Assembly: GCF_020164745.1 (NCBI RefSeq)
Contig: NZ_JAIUGV010000001.1
Coordinates: forward strand, 662,353-726,352
Length of the DNA: 64,000 nucleotides
Source of the DNA: Mesorhizobium sp. ES1-4
GTDB lineage: Bacteria; Pseudomonadota; Alphaproteobacteria; Rhizobiales; Rhizobiaceae
Direction: 5' to 3'
How positions within the stretch are numbered: the stretch's first letter is position 1; every line of letters begins with the position of its first letter. The notes under the pieces were generated by a model. That model saw only the letters and a program-made list of their open reading frames with translations, searched no databases and was not told the DNA's origin. Shown piece by piece: positions 48,173 through 58,254 of this stretch. The translations under genes and the position numbers were made by a program.

Positions 48173-48819
48173 GCGACATCGTCCTGCACAATTACTACCG
48201 TTCCTCCACCTCCCACCGGGTGCGGATCGCGCTGGAGATGAAGGGGCTGAGCTATGACTACGTCCCGCATCACCTGCGCCATGGCGAGCATCTTGAGCCA
48301 GCCTATCTCCGGATCAATCCGCAGGGGCTGGTGCCGACGCTCGTATGGAACGACGGCATGTTGCTGACGCAATCGCTGGCGATCATCGAATTCCTCGACG
48401 AGAGCAAGCCCGAGCCGCCATTGCTGCCGGAGGACCCGTCGGGCCGGGCGCGTGTCAGGATGCTGGCGCAGATGATCGCCTGCGACATCCACCCGGTGAA
48501 CAATCTGCGCGTGCTGACCTCGCTGCGCACCCTGTTCGGTGCCGGCGACCAGGACATCGCCAACTGGTTCCGCCACTGGGTCAACGAAGGCTTCCAGCCG
48601 CTTGAAAAGATTCTGGCTTCCTCGCCGCGGACCGGAACATTCTGCCATGGCGAGGCGCCGGGGCTGGCAGACATCTGCCTAGCGGCACAGGTCACCAGCA
48701 ACGCGCGCTTCGGCGTCGACCTGGCGCCCTACCCGACCATCGCCCGCATCAACGCCGCCTGCATGGCGCTGCCGGCCTTCCAGAAAGCCGCGCCGCAGAA
48801 CCAGATCGATGCCGAATAG
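48169..48819 (+). CDS. maiA: Maleylacetoacetate/maleylpyruvate isomerase (zeta-class GST)
   Basis: This glutathione-dependent cis-trans isomerase acts before FAH-type hydrolases in tyrosine or gentisate breakdown. The 216-residue protein has the zeta-class opening YYRSSTSHRVRIALEMKGL with SSxS-type active-site residues, NPQGLVPTLVWNDG and SLAIIEFLDESKP, and the C-terminal AQVTSNARFGVDLAPYPTIA. It overlaps the preceding hydrolase gene by four bases. No ring-cleavage dioxygenase is seen nearby, so the pathway cannot be fixed from this window. Confidence 0.9.
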   Translation: MSDIVLHNYYRSSTSHRVRIALEMKGLSYDYVPHHLRHGEHLEPAYLRINPQGLVPTLVWNDGMLLTQSLAIIEFLDESKPEPPLLPEDPSGRARVRMLAQMIACDIHPVNNLRVLTSLRTLFGAGDQDIANWFRHWVNEGFQPLEKILASSPRTGTFCHGEAPGLADICLAAQVTSNARFGVDLAPYPTIARINAACMALPAFQKAAPQNQIDAE

Positions 48820-48929
48820 GGAAGCCCGCCGAGTTGCCGCCGCTCTGGCGGAATCGATTTCCGCTTGACCGGTCAGGGAATCGGCTATCGTTTCCGGCAG
48901 CGTATGCCGTCCCAAGGGTGGAGTGACCG

Positions 48930-49970
<1,041 letters not shown>

Positions 49971-49988
49971 CAAAAGGCGCGAGCATCA

Positions 49989-50879
49989 CTATGCAGCCGC
50001 ACGCCGTGGCAGGTCCCGCTTGGCAAACTTCTTCGCCCCAAACACGCACGCCACCACGCCGAGCGTGACGAGCACCATCATCGGGCTGACCTGTTCATGC
50101 AGCAGCGTCGCCGCCAGTGCGAGGCCGAAGAACGGCTGCAGCAGTTGCAACTGCCCGACCGCCGCGATGCCGCCTTGCGCCAGACCGCGATACCAGAACA
50201 CGAAGCCGATCAGCATGCTGAACAGCGAGACGTAGGCGAGGCTGATCCAGGCGTTGGCCCCGACCGCCGCGAAGGACGGTGGCAAGGTGAGCAGGGTCAG
50301 CACCAGCATGACCGGCAGCGACAGCACCAGCGCCCAGCAGATCACTTGCCAGCCGCCGAGCTTGCGCGACAATGCGGCGCCTTCCGCGTAGCCCAGGCCG
50401 CAGACGATGATGGCCGCAAGCATCAGTCCATCGCCGACCGGCGAAGCCGTCACGCCTTGCGCAAGCGCGAAACCCGCCACCAGCGCACTGCCGAGGCACG
50501 AGAACAGCCAGAAGGCCGTTCTTGGCCGTTCAGCACCGCGCAGCACGCCGAAGATCGCGGTCGCCAGCGGCAGCAGGCCGACAAAGATGATCGAGTGGGC
50601 CGAGGTGACATGCTTCAGCGCCAGCGCAGTCAGCAAGGGGAAGCCGACCACCACGCCTAGCGCAACGATGATGAGCGACAGCAAGTCATGGCGCCCGGGG
50701 CGCTTCTCGCGGAATGCAAGCAGGAGCGCCAGGCCAAGCAGGCCCGCTATGACGGCGCGGGCCGATGTCAGGAAGATCGGGTCGAGATCCATCACCGCCA
50801 CGCGCGTCGCCGGCAGCGAACCGCTGAAAATCAGCACGCCGATAAATCCATTCACCCAGCCGCTCGCCGTCTTGTCCAT
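49989..50879 (-). CDS. EamA/DMT-superfamily transporter
   Basis: The 296-residue protein has ten predicted membrane helices in two EamA halves, each with Gly/Ala-rich helices (GVVVGFPLLTALALKHVTSA; AYVSLFSMLIGFVFWYRGLA). DMT exporters expel amino acids or other metabolites. It is divergent from a MocR-type regulator with 86 bases between, an arrangement that usually means the regulator controls the exporter. Confidence 0.9.
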   Translation of the reverse strand: MDKTASGWVNGFIGVLIFSGSLPATRVAVMDLDPIFLTSARAVIAGLLGLALLLAFREKRPGRHDLLSLIIVALGVVVGFPLLTALALKHVTSAHSIIFVGLLPLATAIFGVLRGAERPRTAFWLFSCLGSALVAGFALAQGVTASPVGDGLMLAAIIVCGLGYAEGAALSRKLGGWQVICWALVLSLPVMLVLTLLTLPPSFAAVGANAWISLAYVSLFSMLIGFVFWYRGLAQGGIAAVGQLQLLQPFFGLALAATLLHEQVSPMMVLVTLGVVACVFGAKKFAKRDLPRRAAA

Positions 50880-50965
50880 CGCAAGCTCCCATCTGTTTTG
50901 CCTTCTATCGTGCGGAAGCCGATGGTGCAGCCAGAGACAATAGGGTACAATTCGACAAAACTGTA

Positions 50966-52390
50966 ATGGCGGATCGAGCAGTACGGATGACGGACCTTGT
51001 TTTGGAAGCCGACGGTACGCGCACCCTTGTGGAGAGCGTCATGGCGACCATCCGTAAGCGGATCGCCGCGCGCAGCCTGACGCCGGGAACCCGATTGCCG
51101 TCGATCCGCGCCTTCGCGAAGTCCATGCAGGTGTCCAAATCCACCGTCGTCGAAGCCTATGAGCGCCTTGCCGCCGAAGGCGCGATCCGCTCCCGGCCGG
51201 GTTCCGGTTTTTATGCCGCCGGCTCGCTCGCGCCGCTGTCTTTGGCCGAGATCGGTCCCCGGCTCGACCGTGCCGTGGATCCGCTCTGGGTCTCGCGCCA
51301 GTCGCTGGATGCCAGCGGCGAGACCCTGAAGCCGGGCTGTGGATGGCTGCCGGCCTCCTGGATGCCTCAGGCCGGCTTGCGCCGCGCACTGCGCACGGTG
51401 GCGCGCGCCGATGATAGCGCACTCGCCGATTATGGCACGCCGCTCGGCCTGCCGCCGCTGCGGCAATTGCTGGCGCGGCGCATGGCCGGGCACGGCATCG
51501 AAGCTTCTCCCGAACAGATCATGCTGACGGAATCGGGCACGCAGGCGATCGACCTGTTGTGCCGGTTCCTGATCGAGCCCGGCGACACGGTGCTGGTCGA
51601 CGACCCCTGCTATTTCAATTTCCACGCTTTGCTGCGCGCCCACCGCGCCAAGGTCGTCAGCGTTCCCTACACGCCGTCGGGGCCTGATATCGAATTGTTT
51701 GCGCAGTCGCTGGCCGAGCACCGGCCGCGCCTCTACATCACCAATTCCGCCATCCACAATCCGACTGGTGCGATCCTGTCGCCGGTCACCGCGCACCGTT
51801 TGCTGAAGCTCGCCGACCAGTCGGAGCTGACCATCGTCGAGGACGACATCTTCGCCGATTTCGAACACACCCCTGCTCCGAGGCTGGCGGCGTTCGATGG
51901 TCTGAGCCGCGTCGTCCACATCGGCAGCTTCTCCAAGACACTGTCGGCATCGCTCCGCTGCGGTTTCATCGCCGCGCCCCGCGACTGGATCGAGGGCCTG
52001 ACCGATCTCAAGATCGCCACGACCTTTGGCGGCGGGCGGCTGGCCGCCGAACTGGTCCTGACGCTGCTGAAGGATGGCAGCTACCGCAAGCACATGGATT
52101 TGCTGCGCGCCCGCCTTGCGCGTGCCATGGTCGAGACCGGCGCCCGGCTGAAGGCGATCGGCATCACGCCATGGATCGATCAGCCGGCCGGCTTGTTCCT
52201 GTGGTGCGGCCTGCCGGAGGGCGTGGACGCGGCCGAAGTCGCTCGCCGCGCCCTCGCCGACAATGTCGTGCTGGCGCCCGGCAATGCGTTCAGCCTGTCG
52301 CAGACGGCCAGCCGTTTTCTGCGTTTCAATGTCGCCCAATGCGAAGACGACCGGATTTTCAAGGTGCTGGAAACGGCCATGAAGCGGTGA
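50966..52390 (+). CDS. MocR-type (GntR/aminotransferase) regulator
   Basis: The 474-residue protein has an N-terminal GntR winged helix (LTPGTRLPSIRAFAKSMQVS and KSTVVEAYERLAAEGAIRSR) and a C-terminal class I aminotransferase fold. The latter carries VDDPCYFNFH and the PLP-lysine region HIGSFSKTLSASLRCGFIAA (Lys about 325). MocR proteins use PLP to sense amines or amino acids. The start is either 50966 or 50987; neither has a strong ribosome-binding site. It is divergent from the DMT exporter. Confidence 0.9.
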   Translation: MADRAVRMTDLVLEADGTRTLVESVMATIRKRIAARSLTPGTRLPSIRAFAKSMQVSKSTVVEAYERLAAEGAIRSRPGSGFYAAGSLAPLSLAEIGPRLDRAVDPLWVSRQSLDASGETLKPGCGWLPASWMPQAGLRRALRTVARADDSALADYGTPLGLPPLRQLLARRMAGHGIEASPEQIMLTESGTQAIDLLCRFLIEPGDTVLVDDPCYFNFHALLRAHRAKVVSVPYTPSGPDIELFAQSLAEHRPRLYITNSAIHNPTGAILSPVTAHRLLKLADQSELTIVEDDIFADFEHTPAPRLAAFDGLSRVVHIGSFSKTLSASLRCGFIAAPRDWIEGLTDLKIATTFGGGRLAAELVLTLLKDGSYRKHMDLLRARLARAMVETGARLKAIGITPWIDQPAGLFLWCGLPEGVDAAEVARRALADNVVLAPGNAFSLSQTASRFLRFNVAQCEDDRIFKVLETAMKR

Positions 52391-52408
52391 TCTCAGGCGT
52401 CCGTTCGA

Positions 52409-53299
52409 TCAGCGGCTGGCGCAGACTTCCCGCACGCGCTCACGCAGCCAGCGTTGCGCCGGATCGGCATCCAGGCGCGGATGCCAGAGCATGGAAATGG
52501 TGACCTCCACGGTGGCGACCGGCAGCGGAAAACTGCGCATGCCGGCCCGCGCACCGGCAGTGTGCCGCTCGGGCACGCTGGCGATCAGATCCGAGGCGCG
52601 CGCCATGGCAAGTGCCGCCGAGAAACCCGAGACCATGCACACGACCGTCCGCTGCAAACCAAGCGCGCTCAGGGCGTCGTCGATCGGCCCCTTCTCACGG
52701 CCACGCCGCGATACGCCGATATGCCGGCCCGCCGCGTAGCGCTCGGGGGTCACGGTGCCATCGCCCAGTGGATGGCCTGCTCGAACAGCACCGATGAAGC
52801 GGTCGCGAAACAGCGCCTGGATGCGCACTTCGGGTCCGGTTTCGCCGGCAACGCTGATTTCCAGGTCTACCGCCGCGTCGCGCAGCGACATCGAATCCTT
52901 GTCGGACTTCGGCGCAAAACGCAGCCGCACCCCAGGCGCATCGGTCTCGATGCAGGCGACAAGACGCGGCCCAAACTCCTCGACGAAGCCCTCATTGGTG
53001 CGCAGCGTGAAAACCTTGTCCAGGCGCGGGAGATCAAGCAGTTCTGTGGGGCGCAGGAGGACTTCCGCGTCCTGGACGATACGGCCGACCCGTCGCCGCA
53101 ATTCTTCCGCACGCGGCGTCGCCACAAGGCCGCGCCCGGCGCGCACCAGCAGGGGATCGCCGGTCGCCTCGCGCAGTCGCGCCAGCGTCCGGCTCATCGC
53201 CGAGGGGCTGAGGCGCAGACGGCGCGCCGCGCCCGCCACGCTGCCCTCTGCCAACAGGACATCGAGGGCAAACAGCAAATTGAGATCGGGTGATGTCAT
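52409..53299 (-). CDS. LysR-family transcriptional regulator
   Basis: The 296-residue protein has an N-terminal winged helix-turn-helix (LNLLFALDVLLAEGSVAGAA, RRLRLSPSAMSRTLARLREA) and a substrate-binding domain. The ATG at 53299 (MTSPDLNLLF) gives the usual LysR length; the frame from 53446 would run through the intergenic region. It is divergent from the DHA2 exporter gene, its probable target. The inducer is unknown. Confidence 0.9.
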   Translation of the reverse strand: MTSPDLNLLFALDVLLAEGSVAGAARRLRLSPSAMSRTLARLREATGDPLLVRAGRGLVATPRAEELRRRVGRIVQDAEVLLRPTELLDLPRLDKVFTLRTNEGFVEEFGPRLVACIETDAPGVRLRFAPKSDKDSMSLRDAAVDLEISVAGETGPEVRIQALFRDRFIGAVRAGHPLGDGTVTPERYAAGRHIGVSRRGREKGPIDDALSALGLQRTVVCMVSGFSAALAMARASDLIASVPERHTAGARAGMRSFPLPVATVEVTISMLWHPRLDADPAQRWLRERVREVCASR

Positions 53300-53428
53300 C
53301 GGCCGGTCATAGCATGACATGGCGTTTGACGCACGGATAAGATGCAAATGCTGCGTCTTCCGCCACATCATACACAAGACTAAATCTCCGACAGCTCCGA
53401 TTCTGGAGCAGACAGAAAGGAGATCGCC

Positions 53429-54886
53429 TTGGCAGTCGCTGAACAAGATCGGGAGCCAATATCGGCGCCACGACAGGTCCGTTCCACCGGCCTGGCGCTT
53501 GCGAGCCTGTCGCTCGCAACGCTGCTATCGTCGTTGGGGACCAGCATCGCCAGCGTCGGACTGCCCTCGCTGATGCAGGCTTTCGATGCATCGTTCCAGT
53601 CCGTGCAATGGGTGGTTCTCGCCTATCTGCTCGCCATCACGACGCTGATCGTCGGCGCCGGGCGGCTGGCCGACATGTTCGGCCGCCGGCCGTTGCTGCT
53701 CGGCGGCATCGCGCTGTTCACGCTGGCATCGGTGCTCTGCGGCCTGGCGCCGACGCTCTGGCTGCTGATCGCGGCACGCGCCATGCAGGGAATTGGCGCG
53801 GCGCTGATGATGGCGCTGACACTGGCCTTCGTCGCGGAAACCGTGAGCAAGGAACGAACCGGCAGTGCCATGGGTCTGCTCGGCGCCATGTCCGCGATCG
53901 GCACGACGCTCGGCCCGTCGCTTGGCGGCTTTTTGATCGCCGGCTTCGGCTGGCGGGCGATCTTTCTTGTCAATGTCCCGCTGGGCGTTCTGACCTTCGC
54001 CCTCGCCTGGCGTGCCTTGCCGGCGCGCAGCGAAACGGTGGAGGCCGGTCGCGGCACATTTGACGTCACGGGCACCGTCCTACTGGCGGTTACCTTGGGC
54101 GCCTATGCCCTGGCATTGACACTTGGCAGAGGCAATTTCGGCTTGCCCAATTTGGGCCTGCTGGTCGCGGCCGGTGTCGGCGTCATAGTGTTCGCCATCG
54201 CGCAGGCGAAGGCGAAGGCGCCCCTCGTCCAACCCGCCAGCCTCCGCGACCCGCAACTGAGGAGCGGCCTCGCCATGAGCCTGATCGTCGCCACGGTGAT
54301 GATGGCAACCCTGGTGGTTGCTCCGTTCTACCTGTCGCGCGGGCTCGGATTGGATGCCGCGATGGTCGGAATGGCGCTTTCGACGGGACCGCTTGTCTCG
54401 ACCCTGTCGGCGCTGCTGGCCGGCCGGCTGACCGATCGCTTCGGAGCGCGCAGGATGATGGTTGGGGGGCTGGCCTGCCTTGCCACGGGAACGTTCCTCC
54501 TGTCGCTTGCCCTGACCAAGCTAGGCATTGCCAGCTACGTCGTTCCAATCACCGTCACCTGCTTCGGCTACGCCCTGTTCCAGACCTCCAATAATGCCGC
54601 CGTGATGGGCGGTGTCGGCGCCGGTGAGCGCGGCGTCATATCGGGTCTGCTCAACCTGTCGCGCAATCTCGGCCTTATCACCGGCGCATCGCTCATGGGC
54701 GCCGTATTCGCGGTTGCATCAAGTGATGCACAGGGAGGGATTGGGCAGCAGCTCCTGAGTTCTGCTGCGGTGGCCCGAGGCATGCAGGTCACCTTTCAGA
54801 CGGCGACGGCCCTGGCGCTGGTTACGCTGTTGCTCGCGCTGTTCTCATTGCGCTTTGCCGGCCATAGGCGGCCCGGGCCTGCGTGA
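53429..54886 (+). CDS. DHA2-type MFS drug/metabolite exporter
   Basis: The 485-residue protein has fourteen predicted helices. It shows the MFS loop GAGRLADMFGRRPLLLGGIA (about 74-93), motif C-like GAMSAIGTTLGPSLGGFLIA (about 150-169) and a late repeat GRLTDRFGARRMMVGG. It starts with TTG, chosen because AAAGGAG lies six bases upstream. Proton-driven efflux of toxic compounds is the usual role. It is divergent from the LysR regulator. Confidence 0.9.
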   Translation: MAVAEQDREPISAPRQVRSTGLALASLSLATLLSSLGTSIASVGLPSLMQAFDASFQSVQWVVLAYLLAITTLIVGAGRLADMFGRRPLLLGGIALFTLASVLCGLAPTLWLLIAARAMQGIGAALMMALTLAFVAETVSKERTGSAMGLLGAMSAIGTTLGPSLGGFLIAGFGWRAIFLVNVPLGVLTFALAWRALPARSETVEAGRGTFDVTGTVLLAVTLGAYALALTLGRGNFGLPNLGLLVAAGVGVIVFAIAQAKAKAPLVQPASLRDPQLRSGLAMSLIVATVMMATLVVAPFYLSRGLGLDAAMVGMALSTGPLVSTLSALLAGRLTDRFGARRMMVGGLACLATGTFLLSLALTKLGIASYVVPITVTCFGYALFQTSNNAAVMGGVGAGERGVISGLLNLSRNLGLITGASLMGAVFAVASSDAQGGIGQQLLSSAAVARGMQVTFQTATALALVTLLLALFSLRFAGHRRPGPA

Positions 54887-54930
54887 CCGTTTGGCGGTTG
54901 CCGGCCGCGGGCCGCCCAAAGGACCGCCGT

Positions 54931-55428
54931 TCAGGCCCCTGCCCGTTTGCGGCGCTCGTAGAGCATGACGAGGGTTTCAGCCATCAGCGCCGGCTTTTCC
55001 TCGCCTTCGATCTCGACCGTGTTGGCTGCCTTCATCAGATACTGACCTGGGCCCCGGTCTTCCATGGAAAGCAGCGTCGTGCGCAGCCGGATGCGCGCGC
55101 CGACCCTGACCGGCGCCAGGAAACGCACCTTGTCGAAACCGTAATTGAAGGCGGCCTGCGTATTCTCGGGCACGATCCCCATTCCGAGAGCCAGCGCGCC
55201 GATGATCGACAACGTCAGATAGCCATGCGCGATCGTGGTGCGGAACGGGCTTTGCCGCCGCGCGCGTTCAGGGTCGACGTGAATCCATTGATGGTCGCCG
55301 GTGCATTCGGCGAACTGGTTGATACGGTTCTGGTCGACCGTGGTCCATTCCGAGACGCCGAGCTCCTGCCCGGACATCGTTCTCAACTGCTCGTAGGTTG
55401 GCGGCGTTTTAGGCCGTACTTCCGTCAT
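54931..55428 (-). CDS. MaoC-like (R)-specific hydratase family protein, NodN-like
   Basis: This 165-residue hot-dog-fold protein has the hydratase signature around FAECTGDHQWIHVDPERARR (catalytic Asp and His; about residues 51-70) followed by PFRTTIAHGYLTLSIIGALA. MaoC enzymes hydrate trans-2-enoyl-CoA and can feed polyhydroxyalkanoate synthesis. NodN of rhizobia belongs here too. The ATG at 55428 is preferred. The phasin gene a short distance upstream on the same strand fits a storage-polymer context, but this is weak evidence. Confidence 0.87.
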   Translation of the reverse strand: MTEVRPKTPPTYEQLRTMSGQELGVSEWTTVDQNRINQFAECTGDHQWIHVDPERARRQSPFRTTIAHGYLTLSIIGALALGMGIVPENTQAAFNYGFDKVRFLAPVRVGARIRLRTTLLSMEDRGPGQYLMKAANTVEIEGEEKPALMAETLVMLYERRKRAGA

Positions 55429-55685
55429 TCCTGCTTTCCCGATCGCTTCCAACGCCTCCGGACCACGAACCGGCGGCCTCTGTCAATTCGTACTGCGCAA
55501 ATCCGTTCCGGCGGGCTCGAGCTCACTCGTGCCATGGCTTGCCACGCGACGGCAGGCCCCGAATTCGGATTTCCGCCTTTCGGGTTGCTCGAATCTTATG
55601 GCGTGGCGTTGATGCAACTATGTGCAACGTTACGGAATCGCCAACCGGCGTGCCCGGCCGAGGGCGAAACGACGATCACGGGACC

Positions 55686-56114
55686 CTATTTCTGTCCGTA
55701 ACCGGCGCGGATTTCCTCCATCGCCTCCTTGATGCGAGCGCGCAGGATGTCGATCGATTCGGTGCCGGATTGCCTGGCCAATTCCGCCACCTCACCGGCG
55801 TTCTTGAGCGCGGCTTCGAAGGATTTTCTGGCGAACTCCGTCTGCTTGGCCATGAGCTCCTGCGGATTGCCCGGTGCGCGATAGCTCTGCGCCATGTCGG
55901 CAGCCTCGCGCAGCGTGTCCTGCAGCATTTCGCGTTGCCTTGACAACAACGAGGATGCCCCGGCCGCACTGGCCCGAGCTGCCTTCTCCAGCGCTTCGAG
56001 ATTCTTGCGGTGATGGGCAAGGATCGCCTCGACATCGACATTGGGTACCTTCAGGTCGCGGCCGAACCTGCCGAACATCTCCATGAAGGAATCGGATTCC
56101 GGTTGCCTTGCCAT
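55686..56114 (-). CDS. Phasin family protein
   Basis: Phasins coat polyhydroxyalkanoate granules. The 142-residue protein is nearly all amphipathic helix (HHRKNLEALEKAARASAAGA, REMLQDTLREAADMAQ, ARKSFEAALKNAGEVAELAR), the typical phasin-2 pattern. The ATG at 56114 is preceded by GGGGAG at a slightly long distance. The frame from 56198 has no support. Some phasin-like proteins in rhizobia have no proven granule role. Confidence 0.82.
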   Translation of the reverse strand: MARQPESDSFMEMFGRFGRDLKVPNVDVEAILAHHRKNLEALEKAARASAAGASSLLSRQREMLQDTLREAADMAQSYRAPGNPQELMAKQTEFARKSFEAALKNAGEVAELARQSGTESIDILRARIKEAMEEIRAGYGQK

Positions 56115-56220
56115 GATCGTCTTCTCCCCTTTGCCGCGGTTGCGTACGCCCTCGGCGGGGACAATAGCACTCAAGCGGCGTGTGTCCATTTCGAACACGC
56201 GCCTGGCGAACCGATGCGGA

Positions 56221-57516
56221 TCAATTGACCGGGAGCAGCAACTCGATCGTGTAGAGCGCGATACCCGCCAGCCCGCCGATGATCATGCCGTTGAAGCGGA
56301 TATATTGCAGGTCGCGGCCGATGTTCATCTCGATCAGGCGGGTCAGTTGCGCCAGATCCCAGCGCTTGACCTGGTTGGCGATGAATTTCGACACGCCGCT
56401 CTTTTGGCTTTCCACGAAGGAAGCCAGCGCCACCACGAATCCGCCGTTCATGTCGGCCCGGATCCGCGCATCGCCGGCAAGATGGCGGCCGACCTCGACG
56501 AACATGTTGGCGACATGCTCCCGGATCAGCGAATTCGGCGCCTTGGCGTCCTGCTCGATGAACAGGCTGAGGCTCTCCCACATGTCGCCGGCGAGCGCCC
56601 TGACTTCGGGTCGGGCGAGGAAATCGCGCTTCATTTTCTCCGCCCGCCTGGCATATTGCTTGGATGTCCGCAGCCGCTCGACGAAACCTTGTGCGAAACG
56701 GTCGAACTCGGCGCGCATCGGGTGGTTGGGATCGGCACGCACCTCGTCGAGCAAGGAACCCGCCGAGGCGACGATCTTCTTCAGGAGATAGGCATCGGCG
56801 CGGAACAGGTTGAACAGCGACGGCAGTTCTTCGCGGATCTTGTCGCGCATCGTCGCCAGTGCCTGTTCGTCGTTGAGGAACCGGCCGATGACCTTGATGA
56901 ACTCGTCGAACAGCTTCTGGTGGCGGCGATCGTCGGTGAGCGCCGACAAGAGTTCAGCGGCCAGCGGCGCCAGCGGCACCTTTTCGATCTGCTCGAGCAT
57001 GCGGCTGGTGACGAAACCGCGCAGACCGGATTGTTCGACGGCGGCAAGCGTCTGCGGCACCAGCCGCACGACGAAGCGCGACAGGCCGGCGGCGCGCTCG
57101 GCATCGGTCAGCCAGTCGGCGACCAGCGCCGAAAAATCGACCTCGGCGAGTTTCTCACGCACCGGCTCCGGCGCCAGGAAATTGACCTCGATGAAACGGC
57201 CGAGATTGTCGGCGATGCGGTCCTGGTTTTCCGGGATGATGGCGGTGTGCGGAATGGGTAGCCCCAGCGGCCGCTTGAACAGCGCCACCACCGCGTACCA
57301 GTCGGCGAGGCCGCCGATGGTTGCCGCCTCGGCGAAGGCGGCAACGAAGCCGAGCCACGGATAGCTGCTCTGGAAGGATCTGGCCAAGACAAAGACCAGC
57401 ACGCAGAATGCCAGGGCCGCCGTGGCGACGAGCTTTGTCCGCCGCAGCGCGGAAAGCTTGGCTCCCGCGTCGGCGTCGAAACGTACTGCCGTAAGCGGCT
57501 GGGCCGATTGAGCCAT
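56221..57516 (-). CDS. DUF445 inner-membrane protein (YjiN-like)
   Basis: The 431-residue protein has an N-terminal membrane helix (KLVATAALAFCVLVFVLARS), a second (about 45-80, WLGFVAAFAEAATIGGLADW), and a C-terminal one (GMIIGGLAGIALYTIELLLP). Between them is a large helical domain with FLAPEPVREKLAEVDFSALV. This is the DUF445 family, of unknown role. The ATG at 57516 is preferred. Confidence 0.88.
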   Translation of the reverse strand: MAQSAQPLTAVRFDADAGAKLSALRRTKLVATAALAFCVLVFVLARSFQSSYPWLGFVAAFAEAATIGGLADWYAVVALFKRPLGLPIPHTAIIPENQDRIADNLGRFIEVNFLAPEPVREKLAEVDFSALVADWLTDAERAAGLSRFVVRLVPQTLAAVEQSGLRGFVTSRMLEQIEKVPLAPLAAELLSALTDDRRHQKLFDEFIKVIGRFLNDEQALATMRDKIREELPSLFNLFRADAYLLKKIVASAGSLLDEVRADPNHPMRAEFDRFAQGFVERLRTSKQYARRAEKMKRDFLARPEVRALAGDMWESLSLFIEQDAKAPNSLIREHVANMFVEVGRHLAGDARIRADMNGGFVVALASFVESQKSGVSKFIANQVKRWDLAQLTRLIEMNIGRDLQYIRFNGMIIGGLAGIALYTIELLLPVN

Positions 57517-57623
57517 GGGTGGGCCACTCCTCGTCGAACTCAGCCTATTTAGTGTTTCGATCAACGGAATGCCCGTGACAGCGACTTACCCCCGGAGGGC
57601 TCGCCCGGCTACGCACATAAAGT

Positions 57624-57638
57624 TGACGAGAAACTTCA
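57624..57638. promoter_or_regulatory. IRO box (RirA-type iron-responsive site) upstream of rirA
   Basis: The 15-base site TGACGAGAAACTTCA matches the TGA-N9-TCA consensus known for RirA and related iron regulators in rhizobia. It lies about 150 bases before the rirA start codon, so it would let RirA repress its own gene when iron is plentiful. A match to six fixed bases can arise by chance, so the call rests on position. Confidence 0.55.
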
Positions 57639-57658
57639 GCTATGATGCGACGCCAGTC

Positions 57659-57671
57659 TGGAATTATTCCA
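57659..57671. promoter_or_regulatory. Palindrome resembling an Irr (ICE) box upstream of rirA
   Basis: TGGAATTATTCCA is a perfect 13-base palindrome (odd centre) close to the GAAT...ATTC core of ICE motifs bound by Irr in alphaproteobacteria. It lies 20 bases after the IRO box and about 120 bases before the rirA start. Dual control of rirA by Irr and RirA has been proposed in related genera. The flanks do not match the full ICE consensus. Confidence 0.4.
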
Positions 57672-57789
57672 AGCTATAGGCCATATTCGGCCGAGGCCAG
57701 TGGCGACTCCGAAAATCCGGATGAAGCCGCGCCAGCAAAGTCCCAGACTTCGGCGTGGTTGCACCGCGTGACCGCTTTGTGAGGATGAA

Positions 57790-58251
57790 ATGCGGCTTAC
57801 CCGCCAAACCAACTATGCCATGCGCATCCTGATGTATTGTGCCGCCAACAATGAACGGTTGAGCCGCATCCCGGAGATCGCGGCCGCCTATTCGGTATCG
57901 GAACTGTTCCTGTTCAAGATTCTGCAGCCTTTGGTGGAGAATGGCCTGGTCGAGACTGTTCGCGGCCGGAACGGAGGGGTACGGCTCGGCCGTGCCGCCG
58001 AAGCGATAAGTCTCTTCGACGTTGTGCGCGTGACCGAGGAAAGCTTTGCCATGGCGGAGTGCTTCGAGAACGACGCGGCCGAATGCCCGCTGGTCGATAG
58101 CTGCGCATTGAATTCGGCGCTTCGCGAAGCGCTCAACGCCTTCTTCGCCGTGCTCGCCCGCTACACGATCGCCGATCTGGTGGCGGCGCGGCCGAATGTG
58201 CGCAACCTGCTGGGCATAGACCTGCTGGAACGCCGCGCACCGGCAGCTTGA
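57790..58251 (+). CDS. rirA: Rrf2-family iron-responsive regulator RirA
   Basis: RirA is a [4Fe-4S] repressor that shuts down iron-uptake genes in iron-replete rhizobia. The 153-residue protein has the Rrf2 winged helix (MRLTRQTNYAMRILMYCAAN, SELFLFKILQPLVENGLVET, VRGRNGGVRLG) and the three cluster cysteines in CFENDAAECPLVDSC (about 91-105). It is convergent with the haem-uptake operon it is expected to control, and candidate IRO and ICE sites lie upstream. Confidence 0.93.
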   Translation: MRLTRQTNYAMRILMYCAANNERLSRIPEIAAAYSVSELFLFKILQPLVENGLVETVRGRNGGVRLGRAAEAISLFDVVRVTEESFAMAECFENDAAECPLVDSCALNSALREALNAFFAVLARYTIADLVAARPNVRNLLGIDLLERRAPAA

Positions 58252-58254
58252 AGA

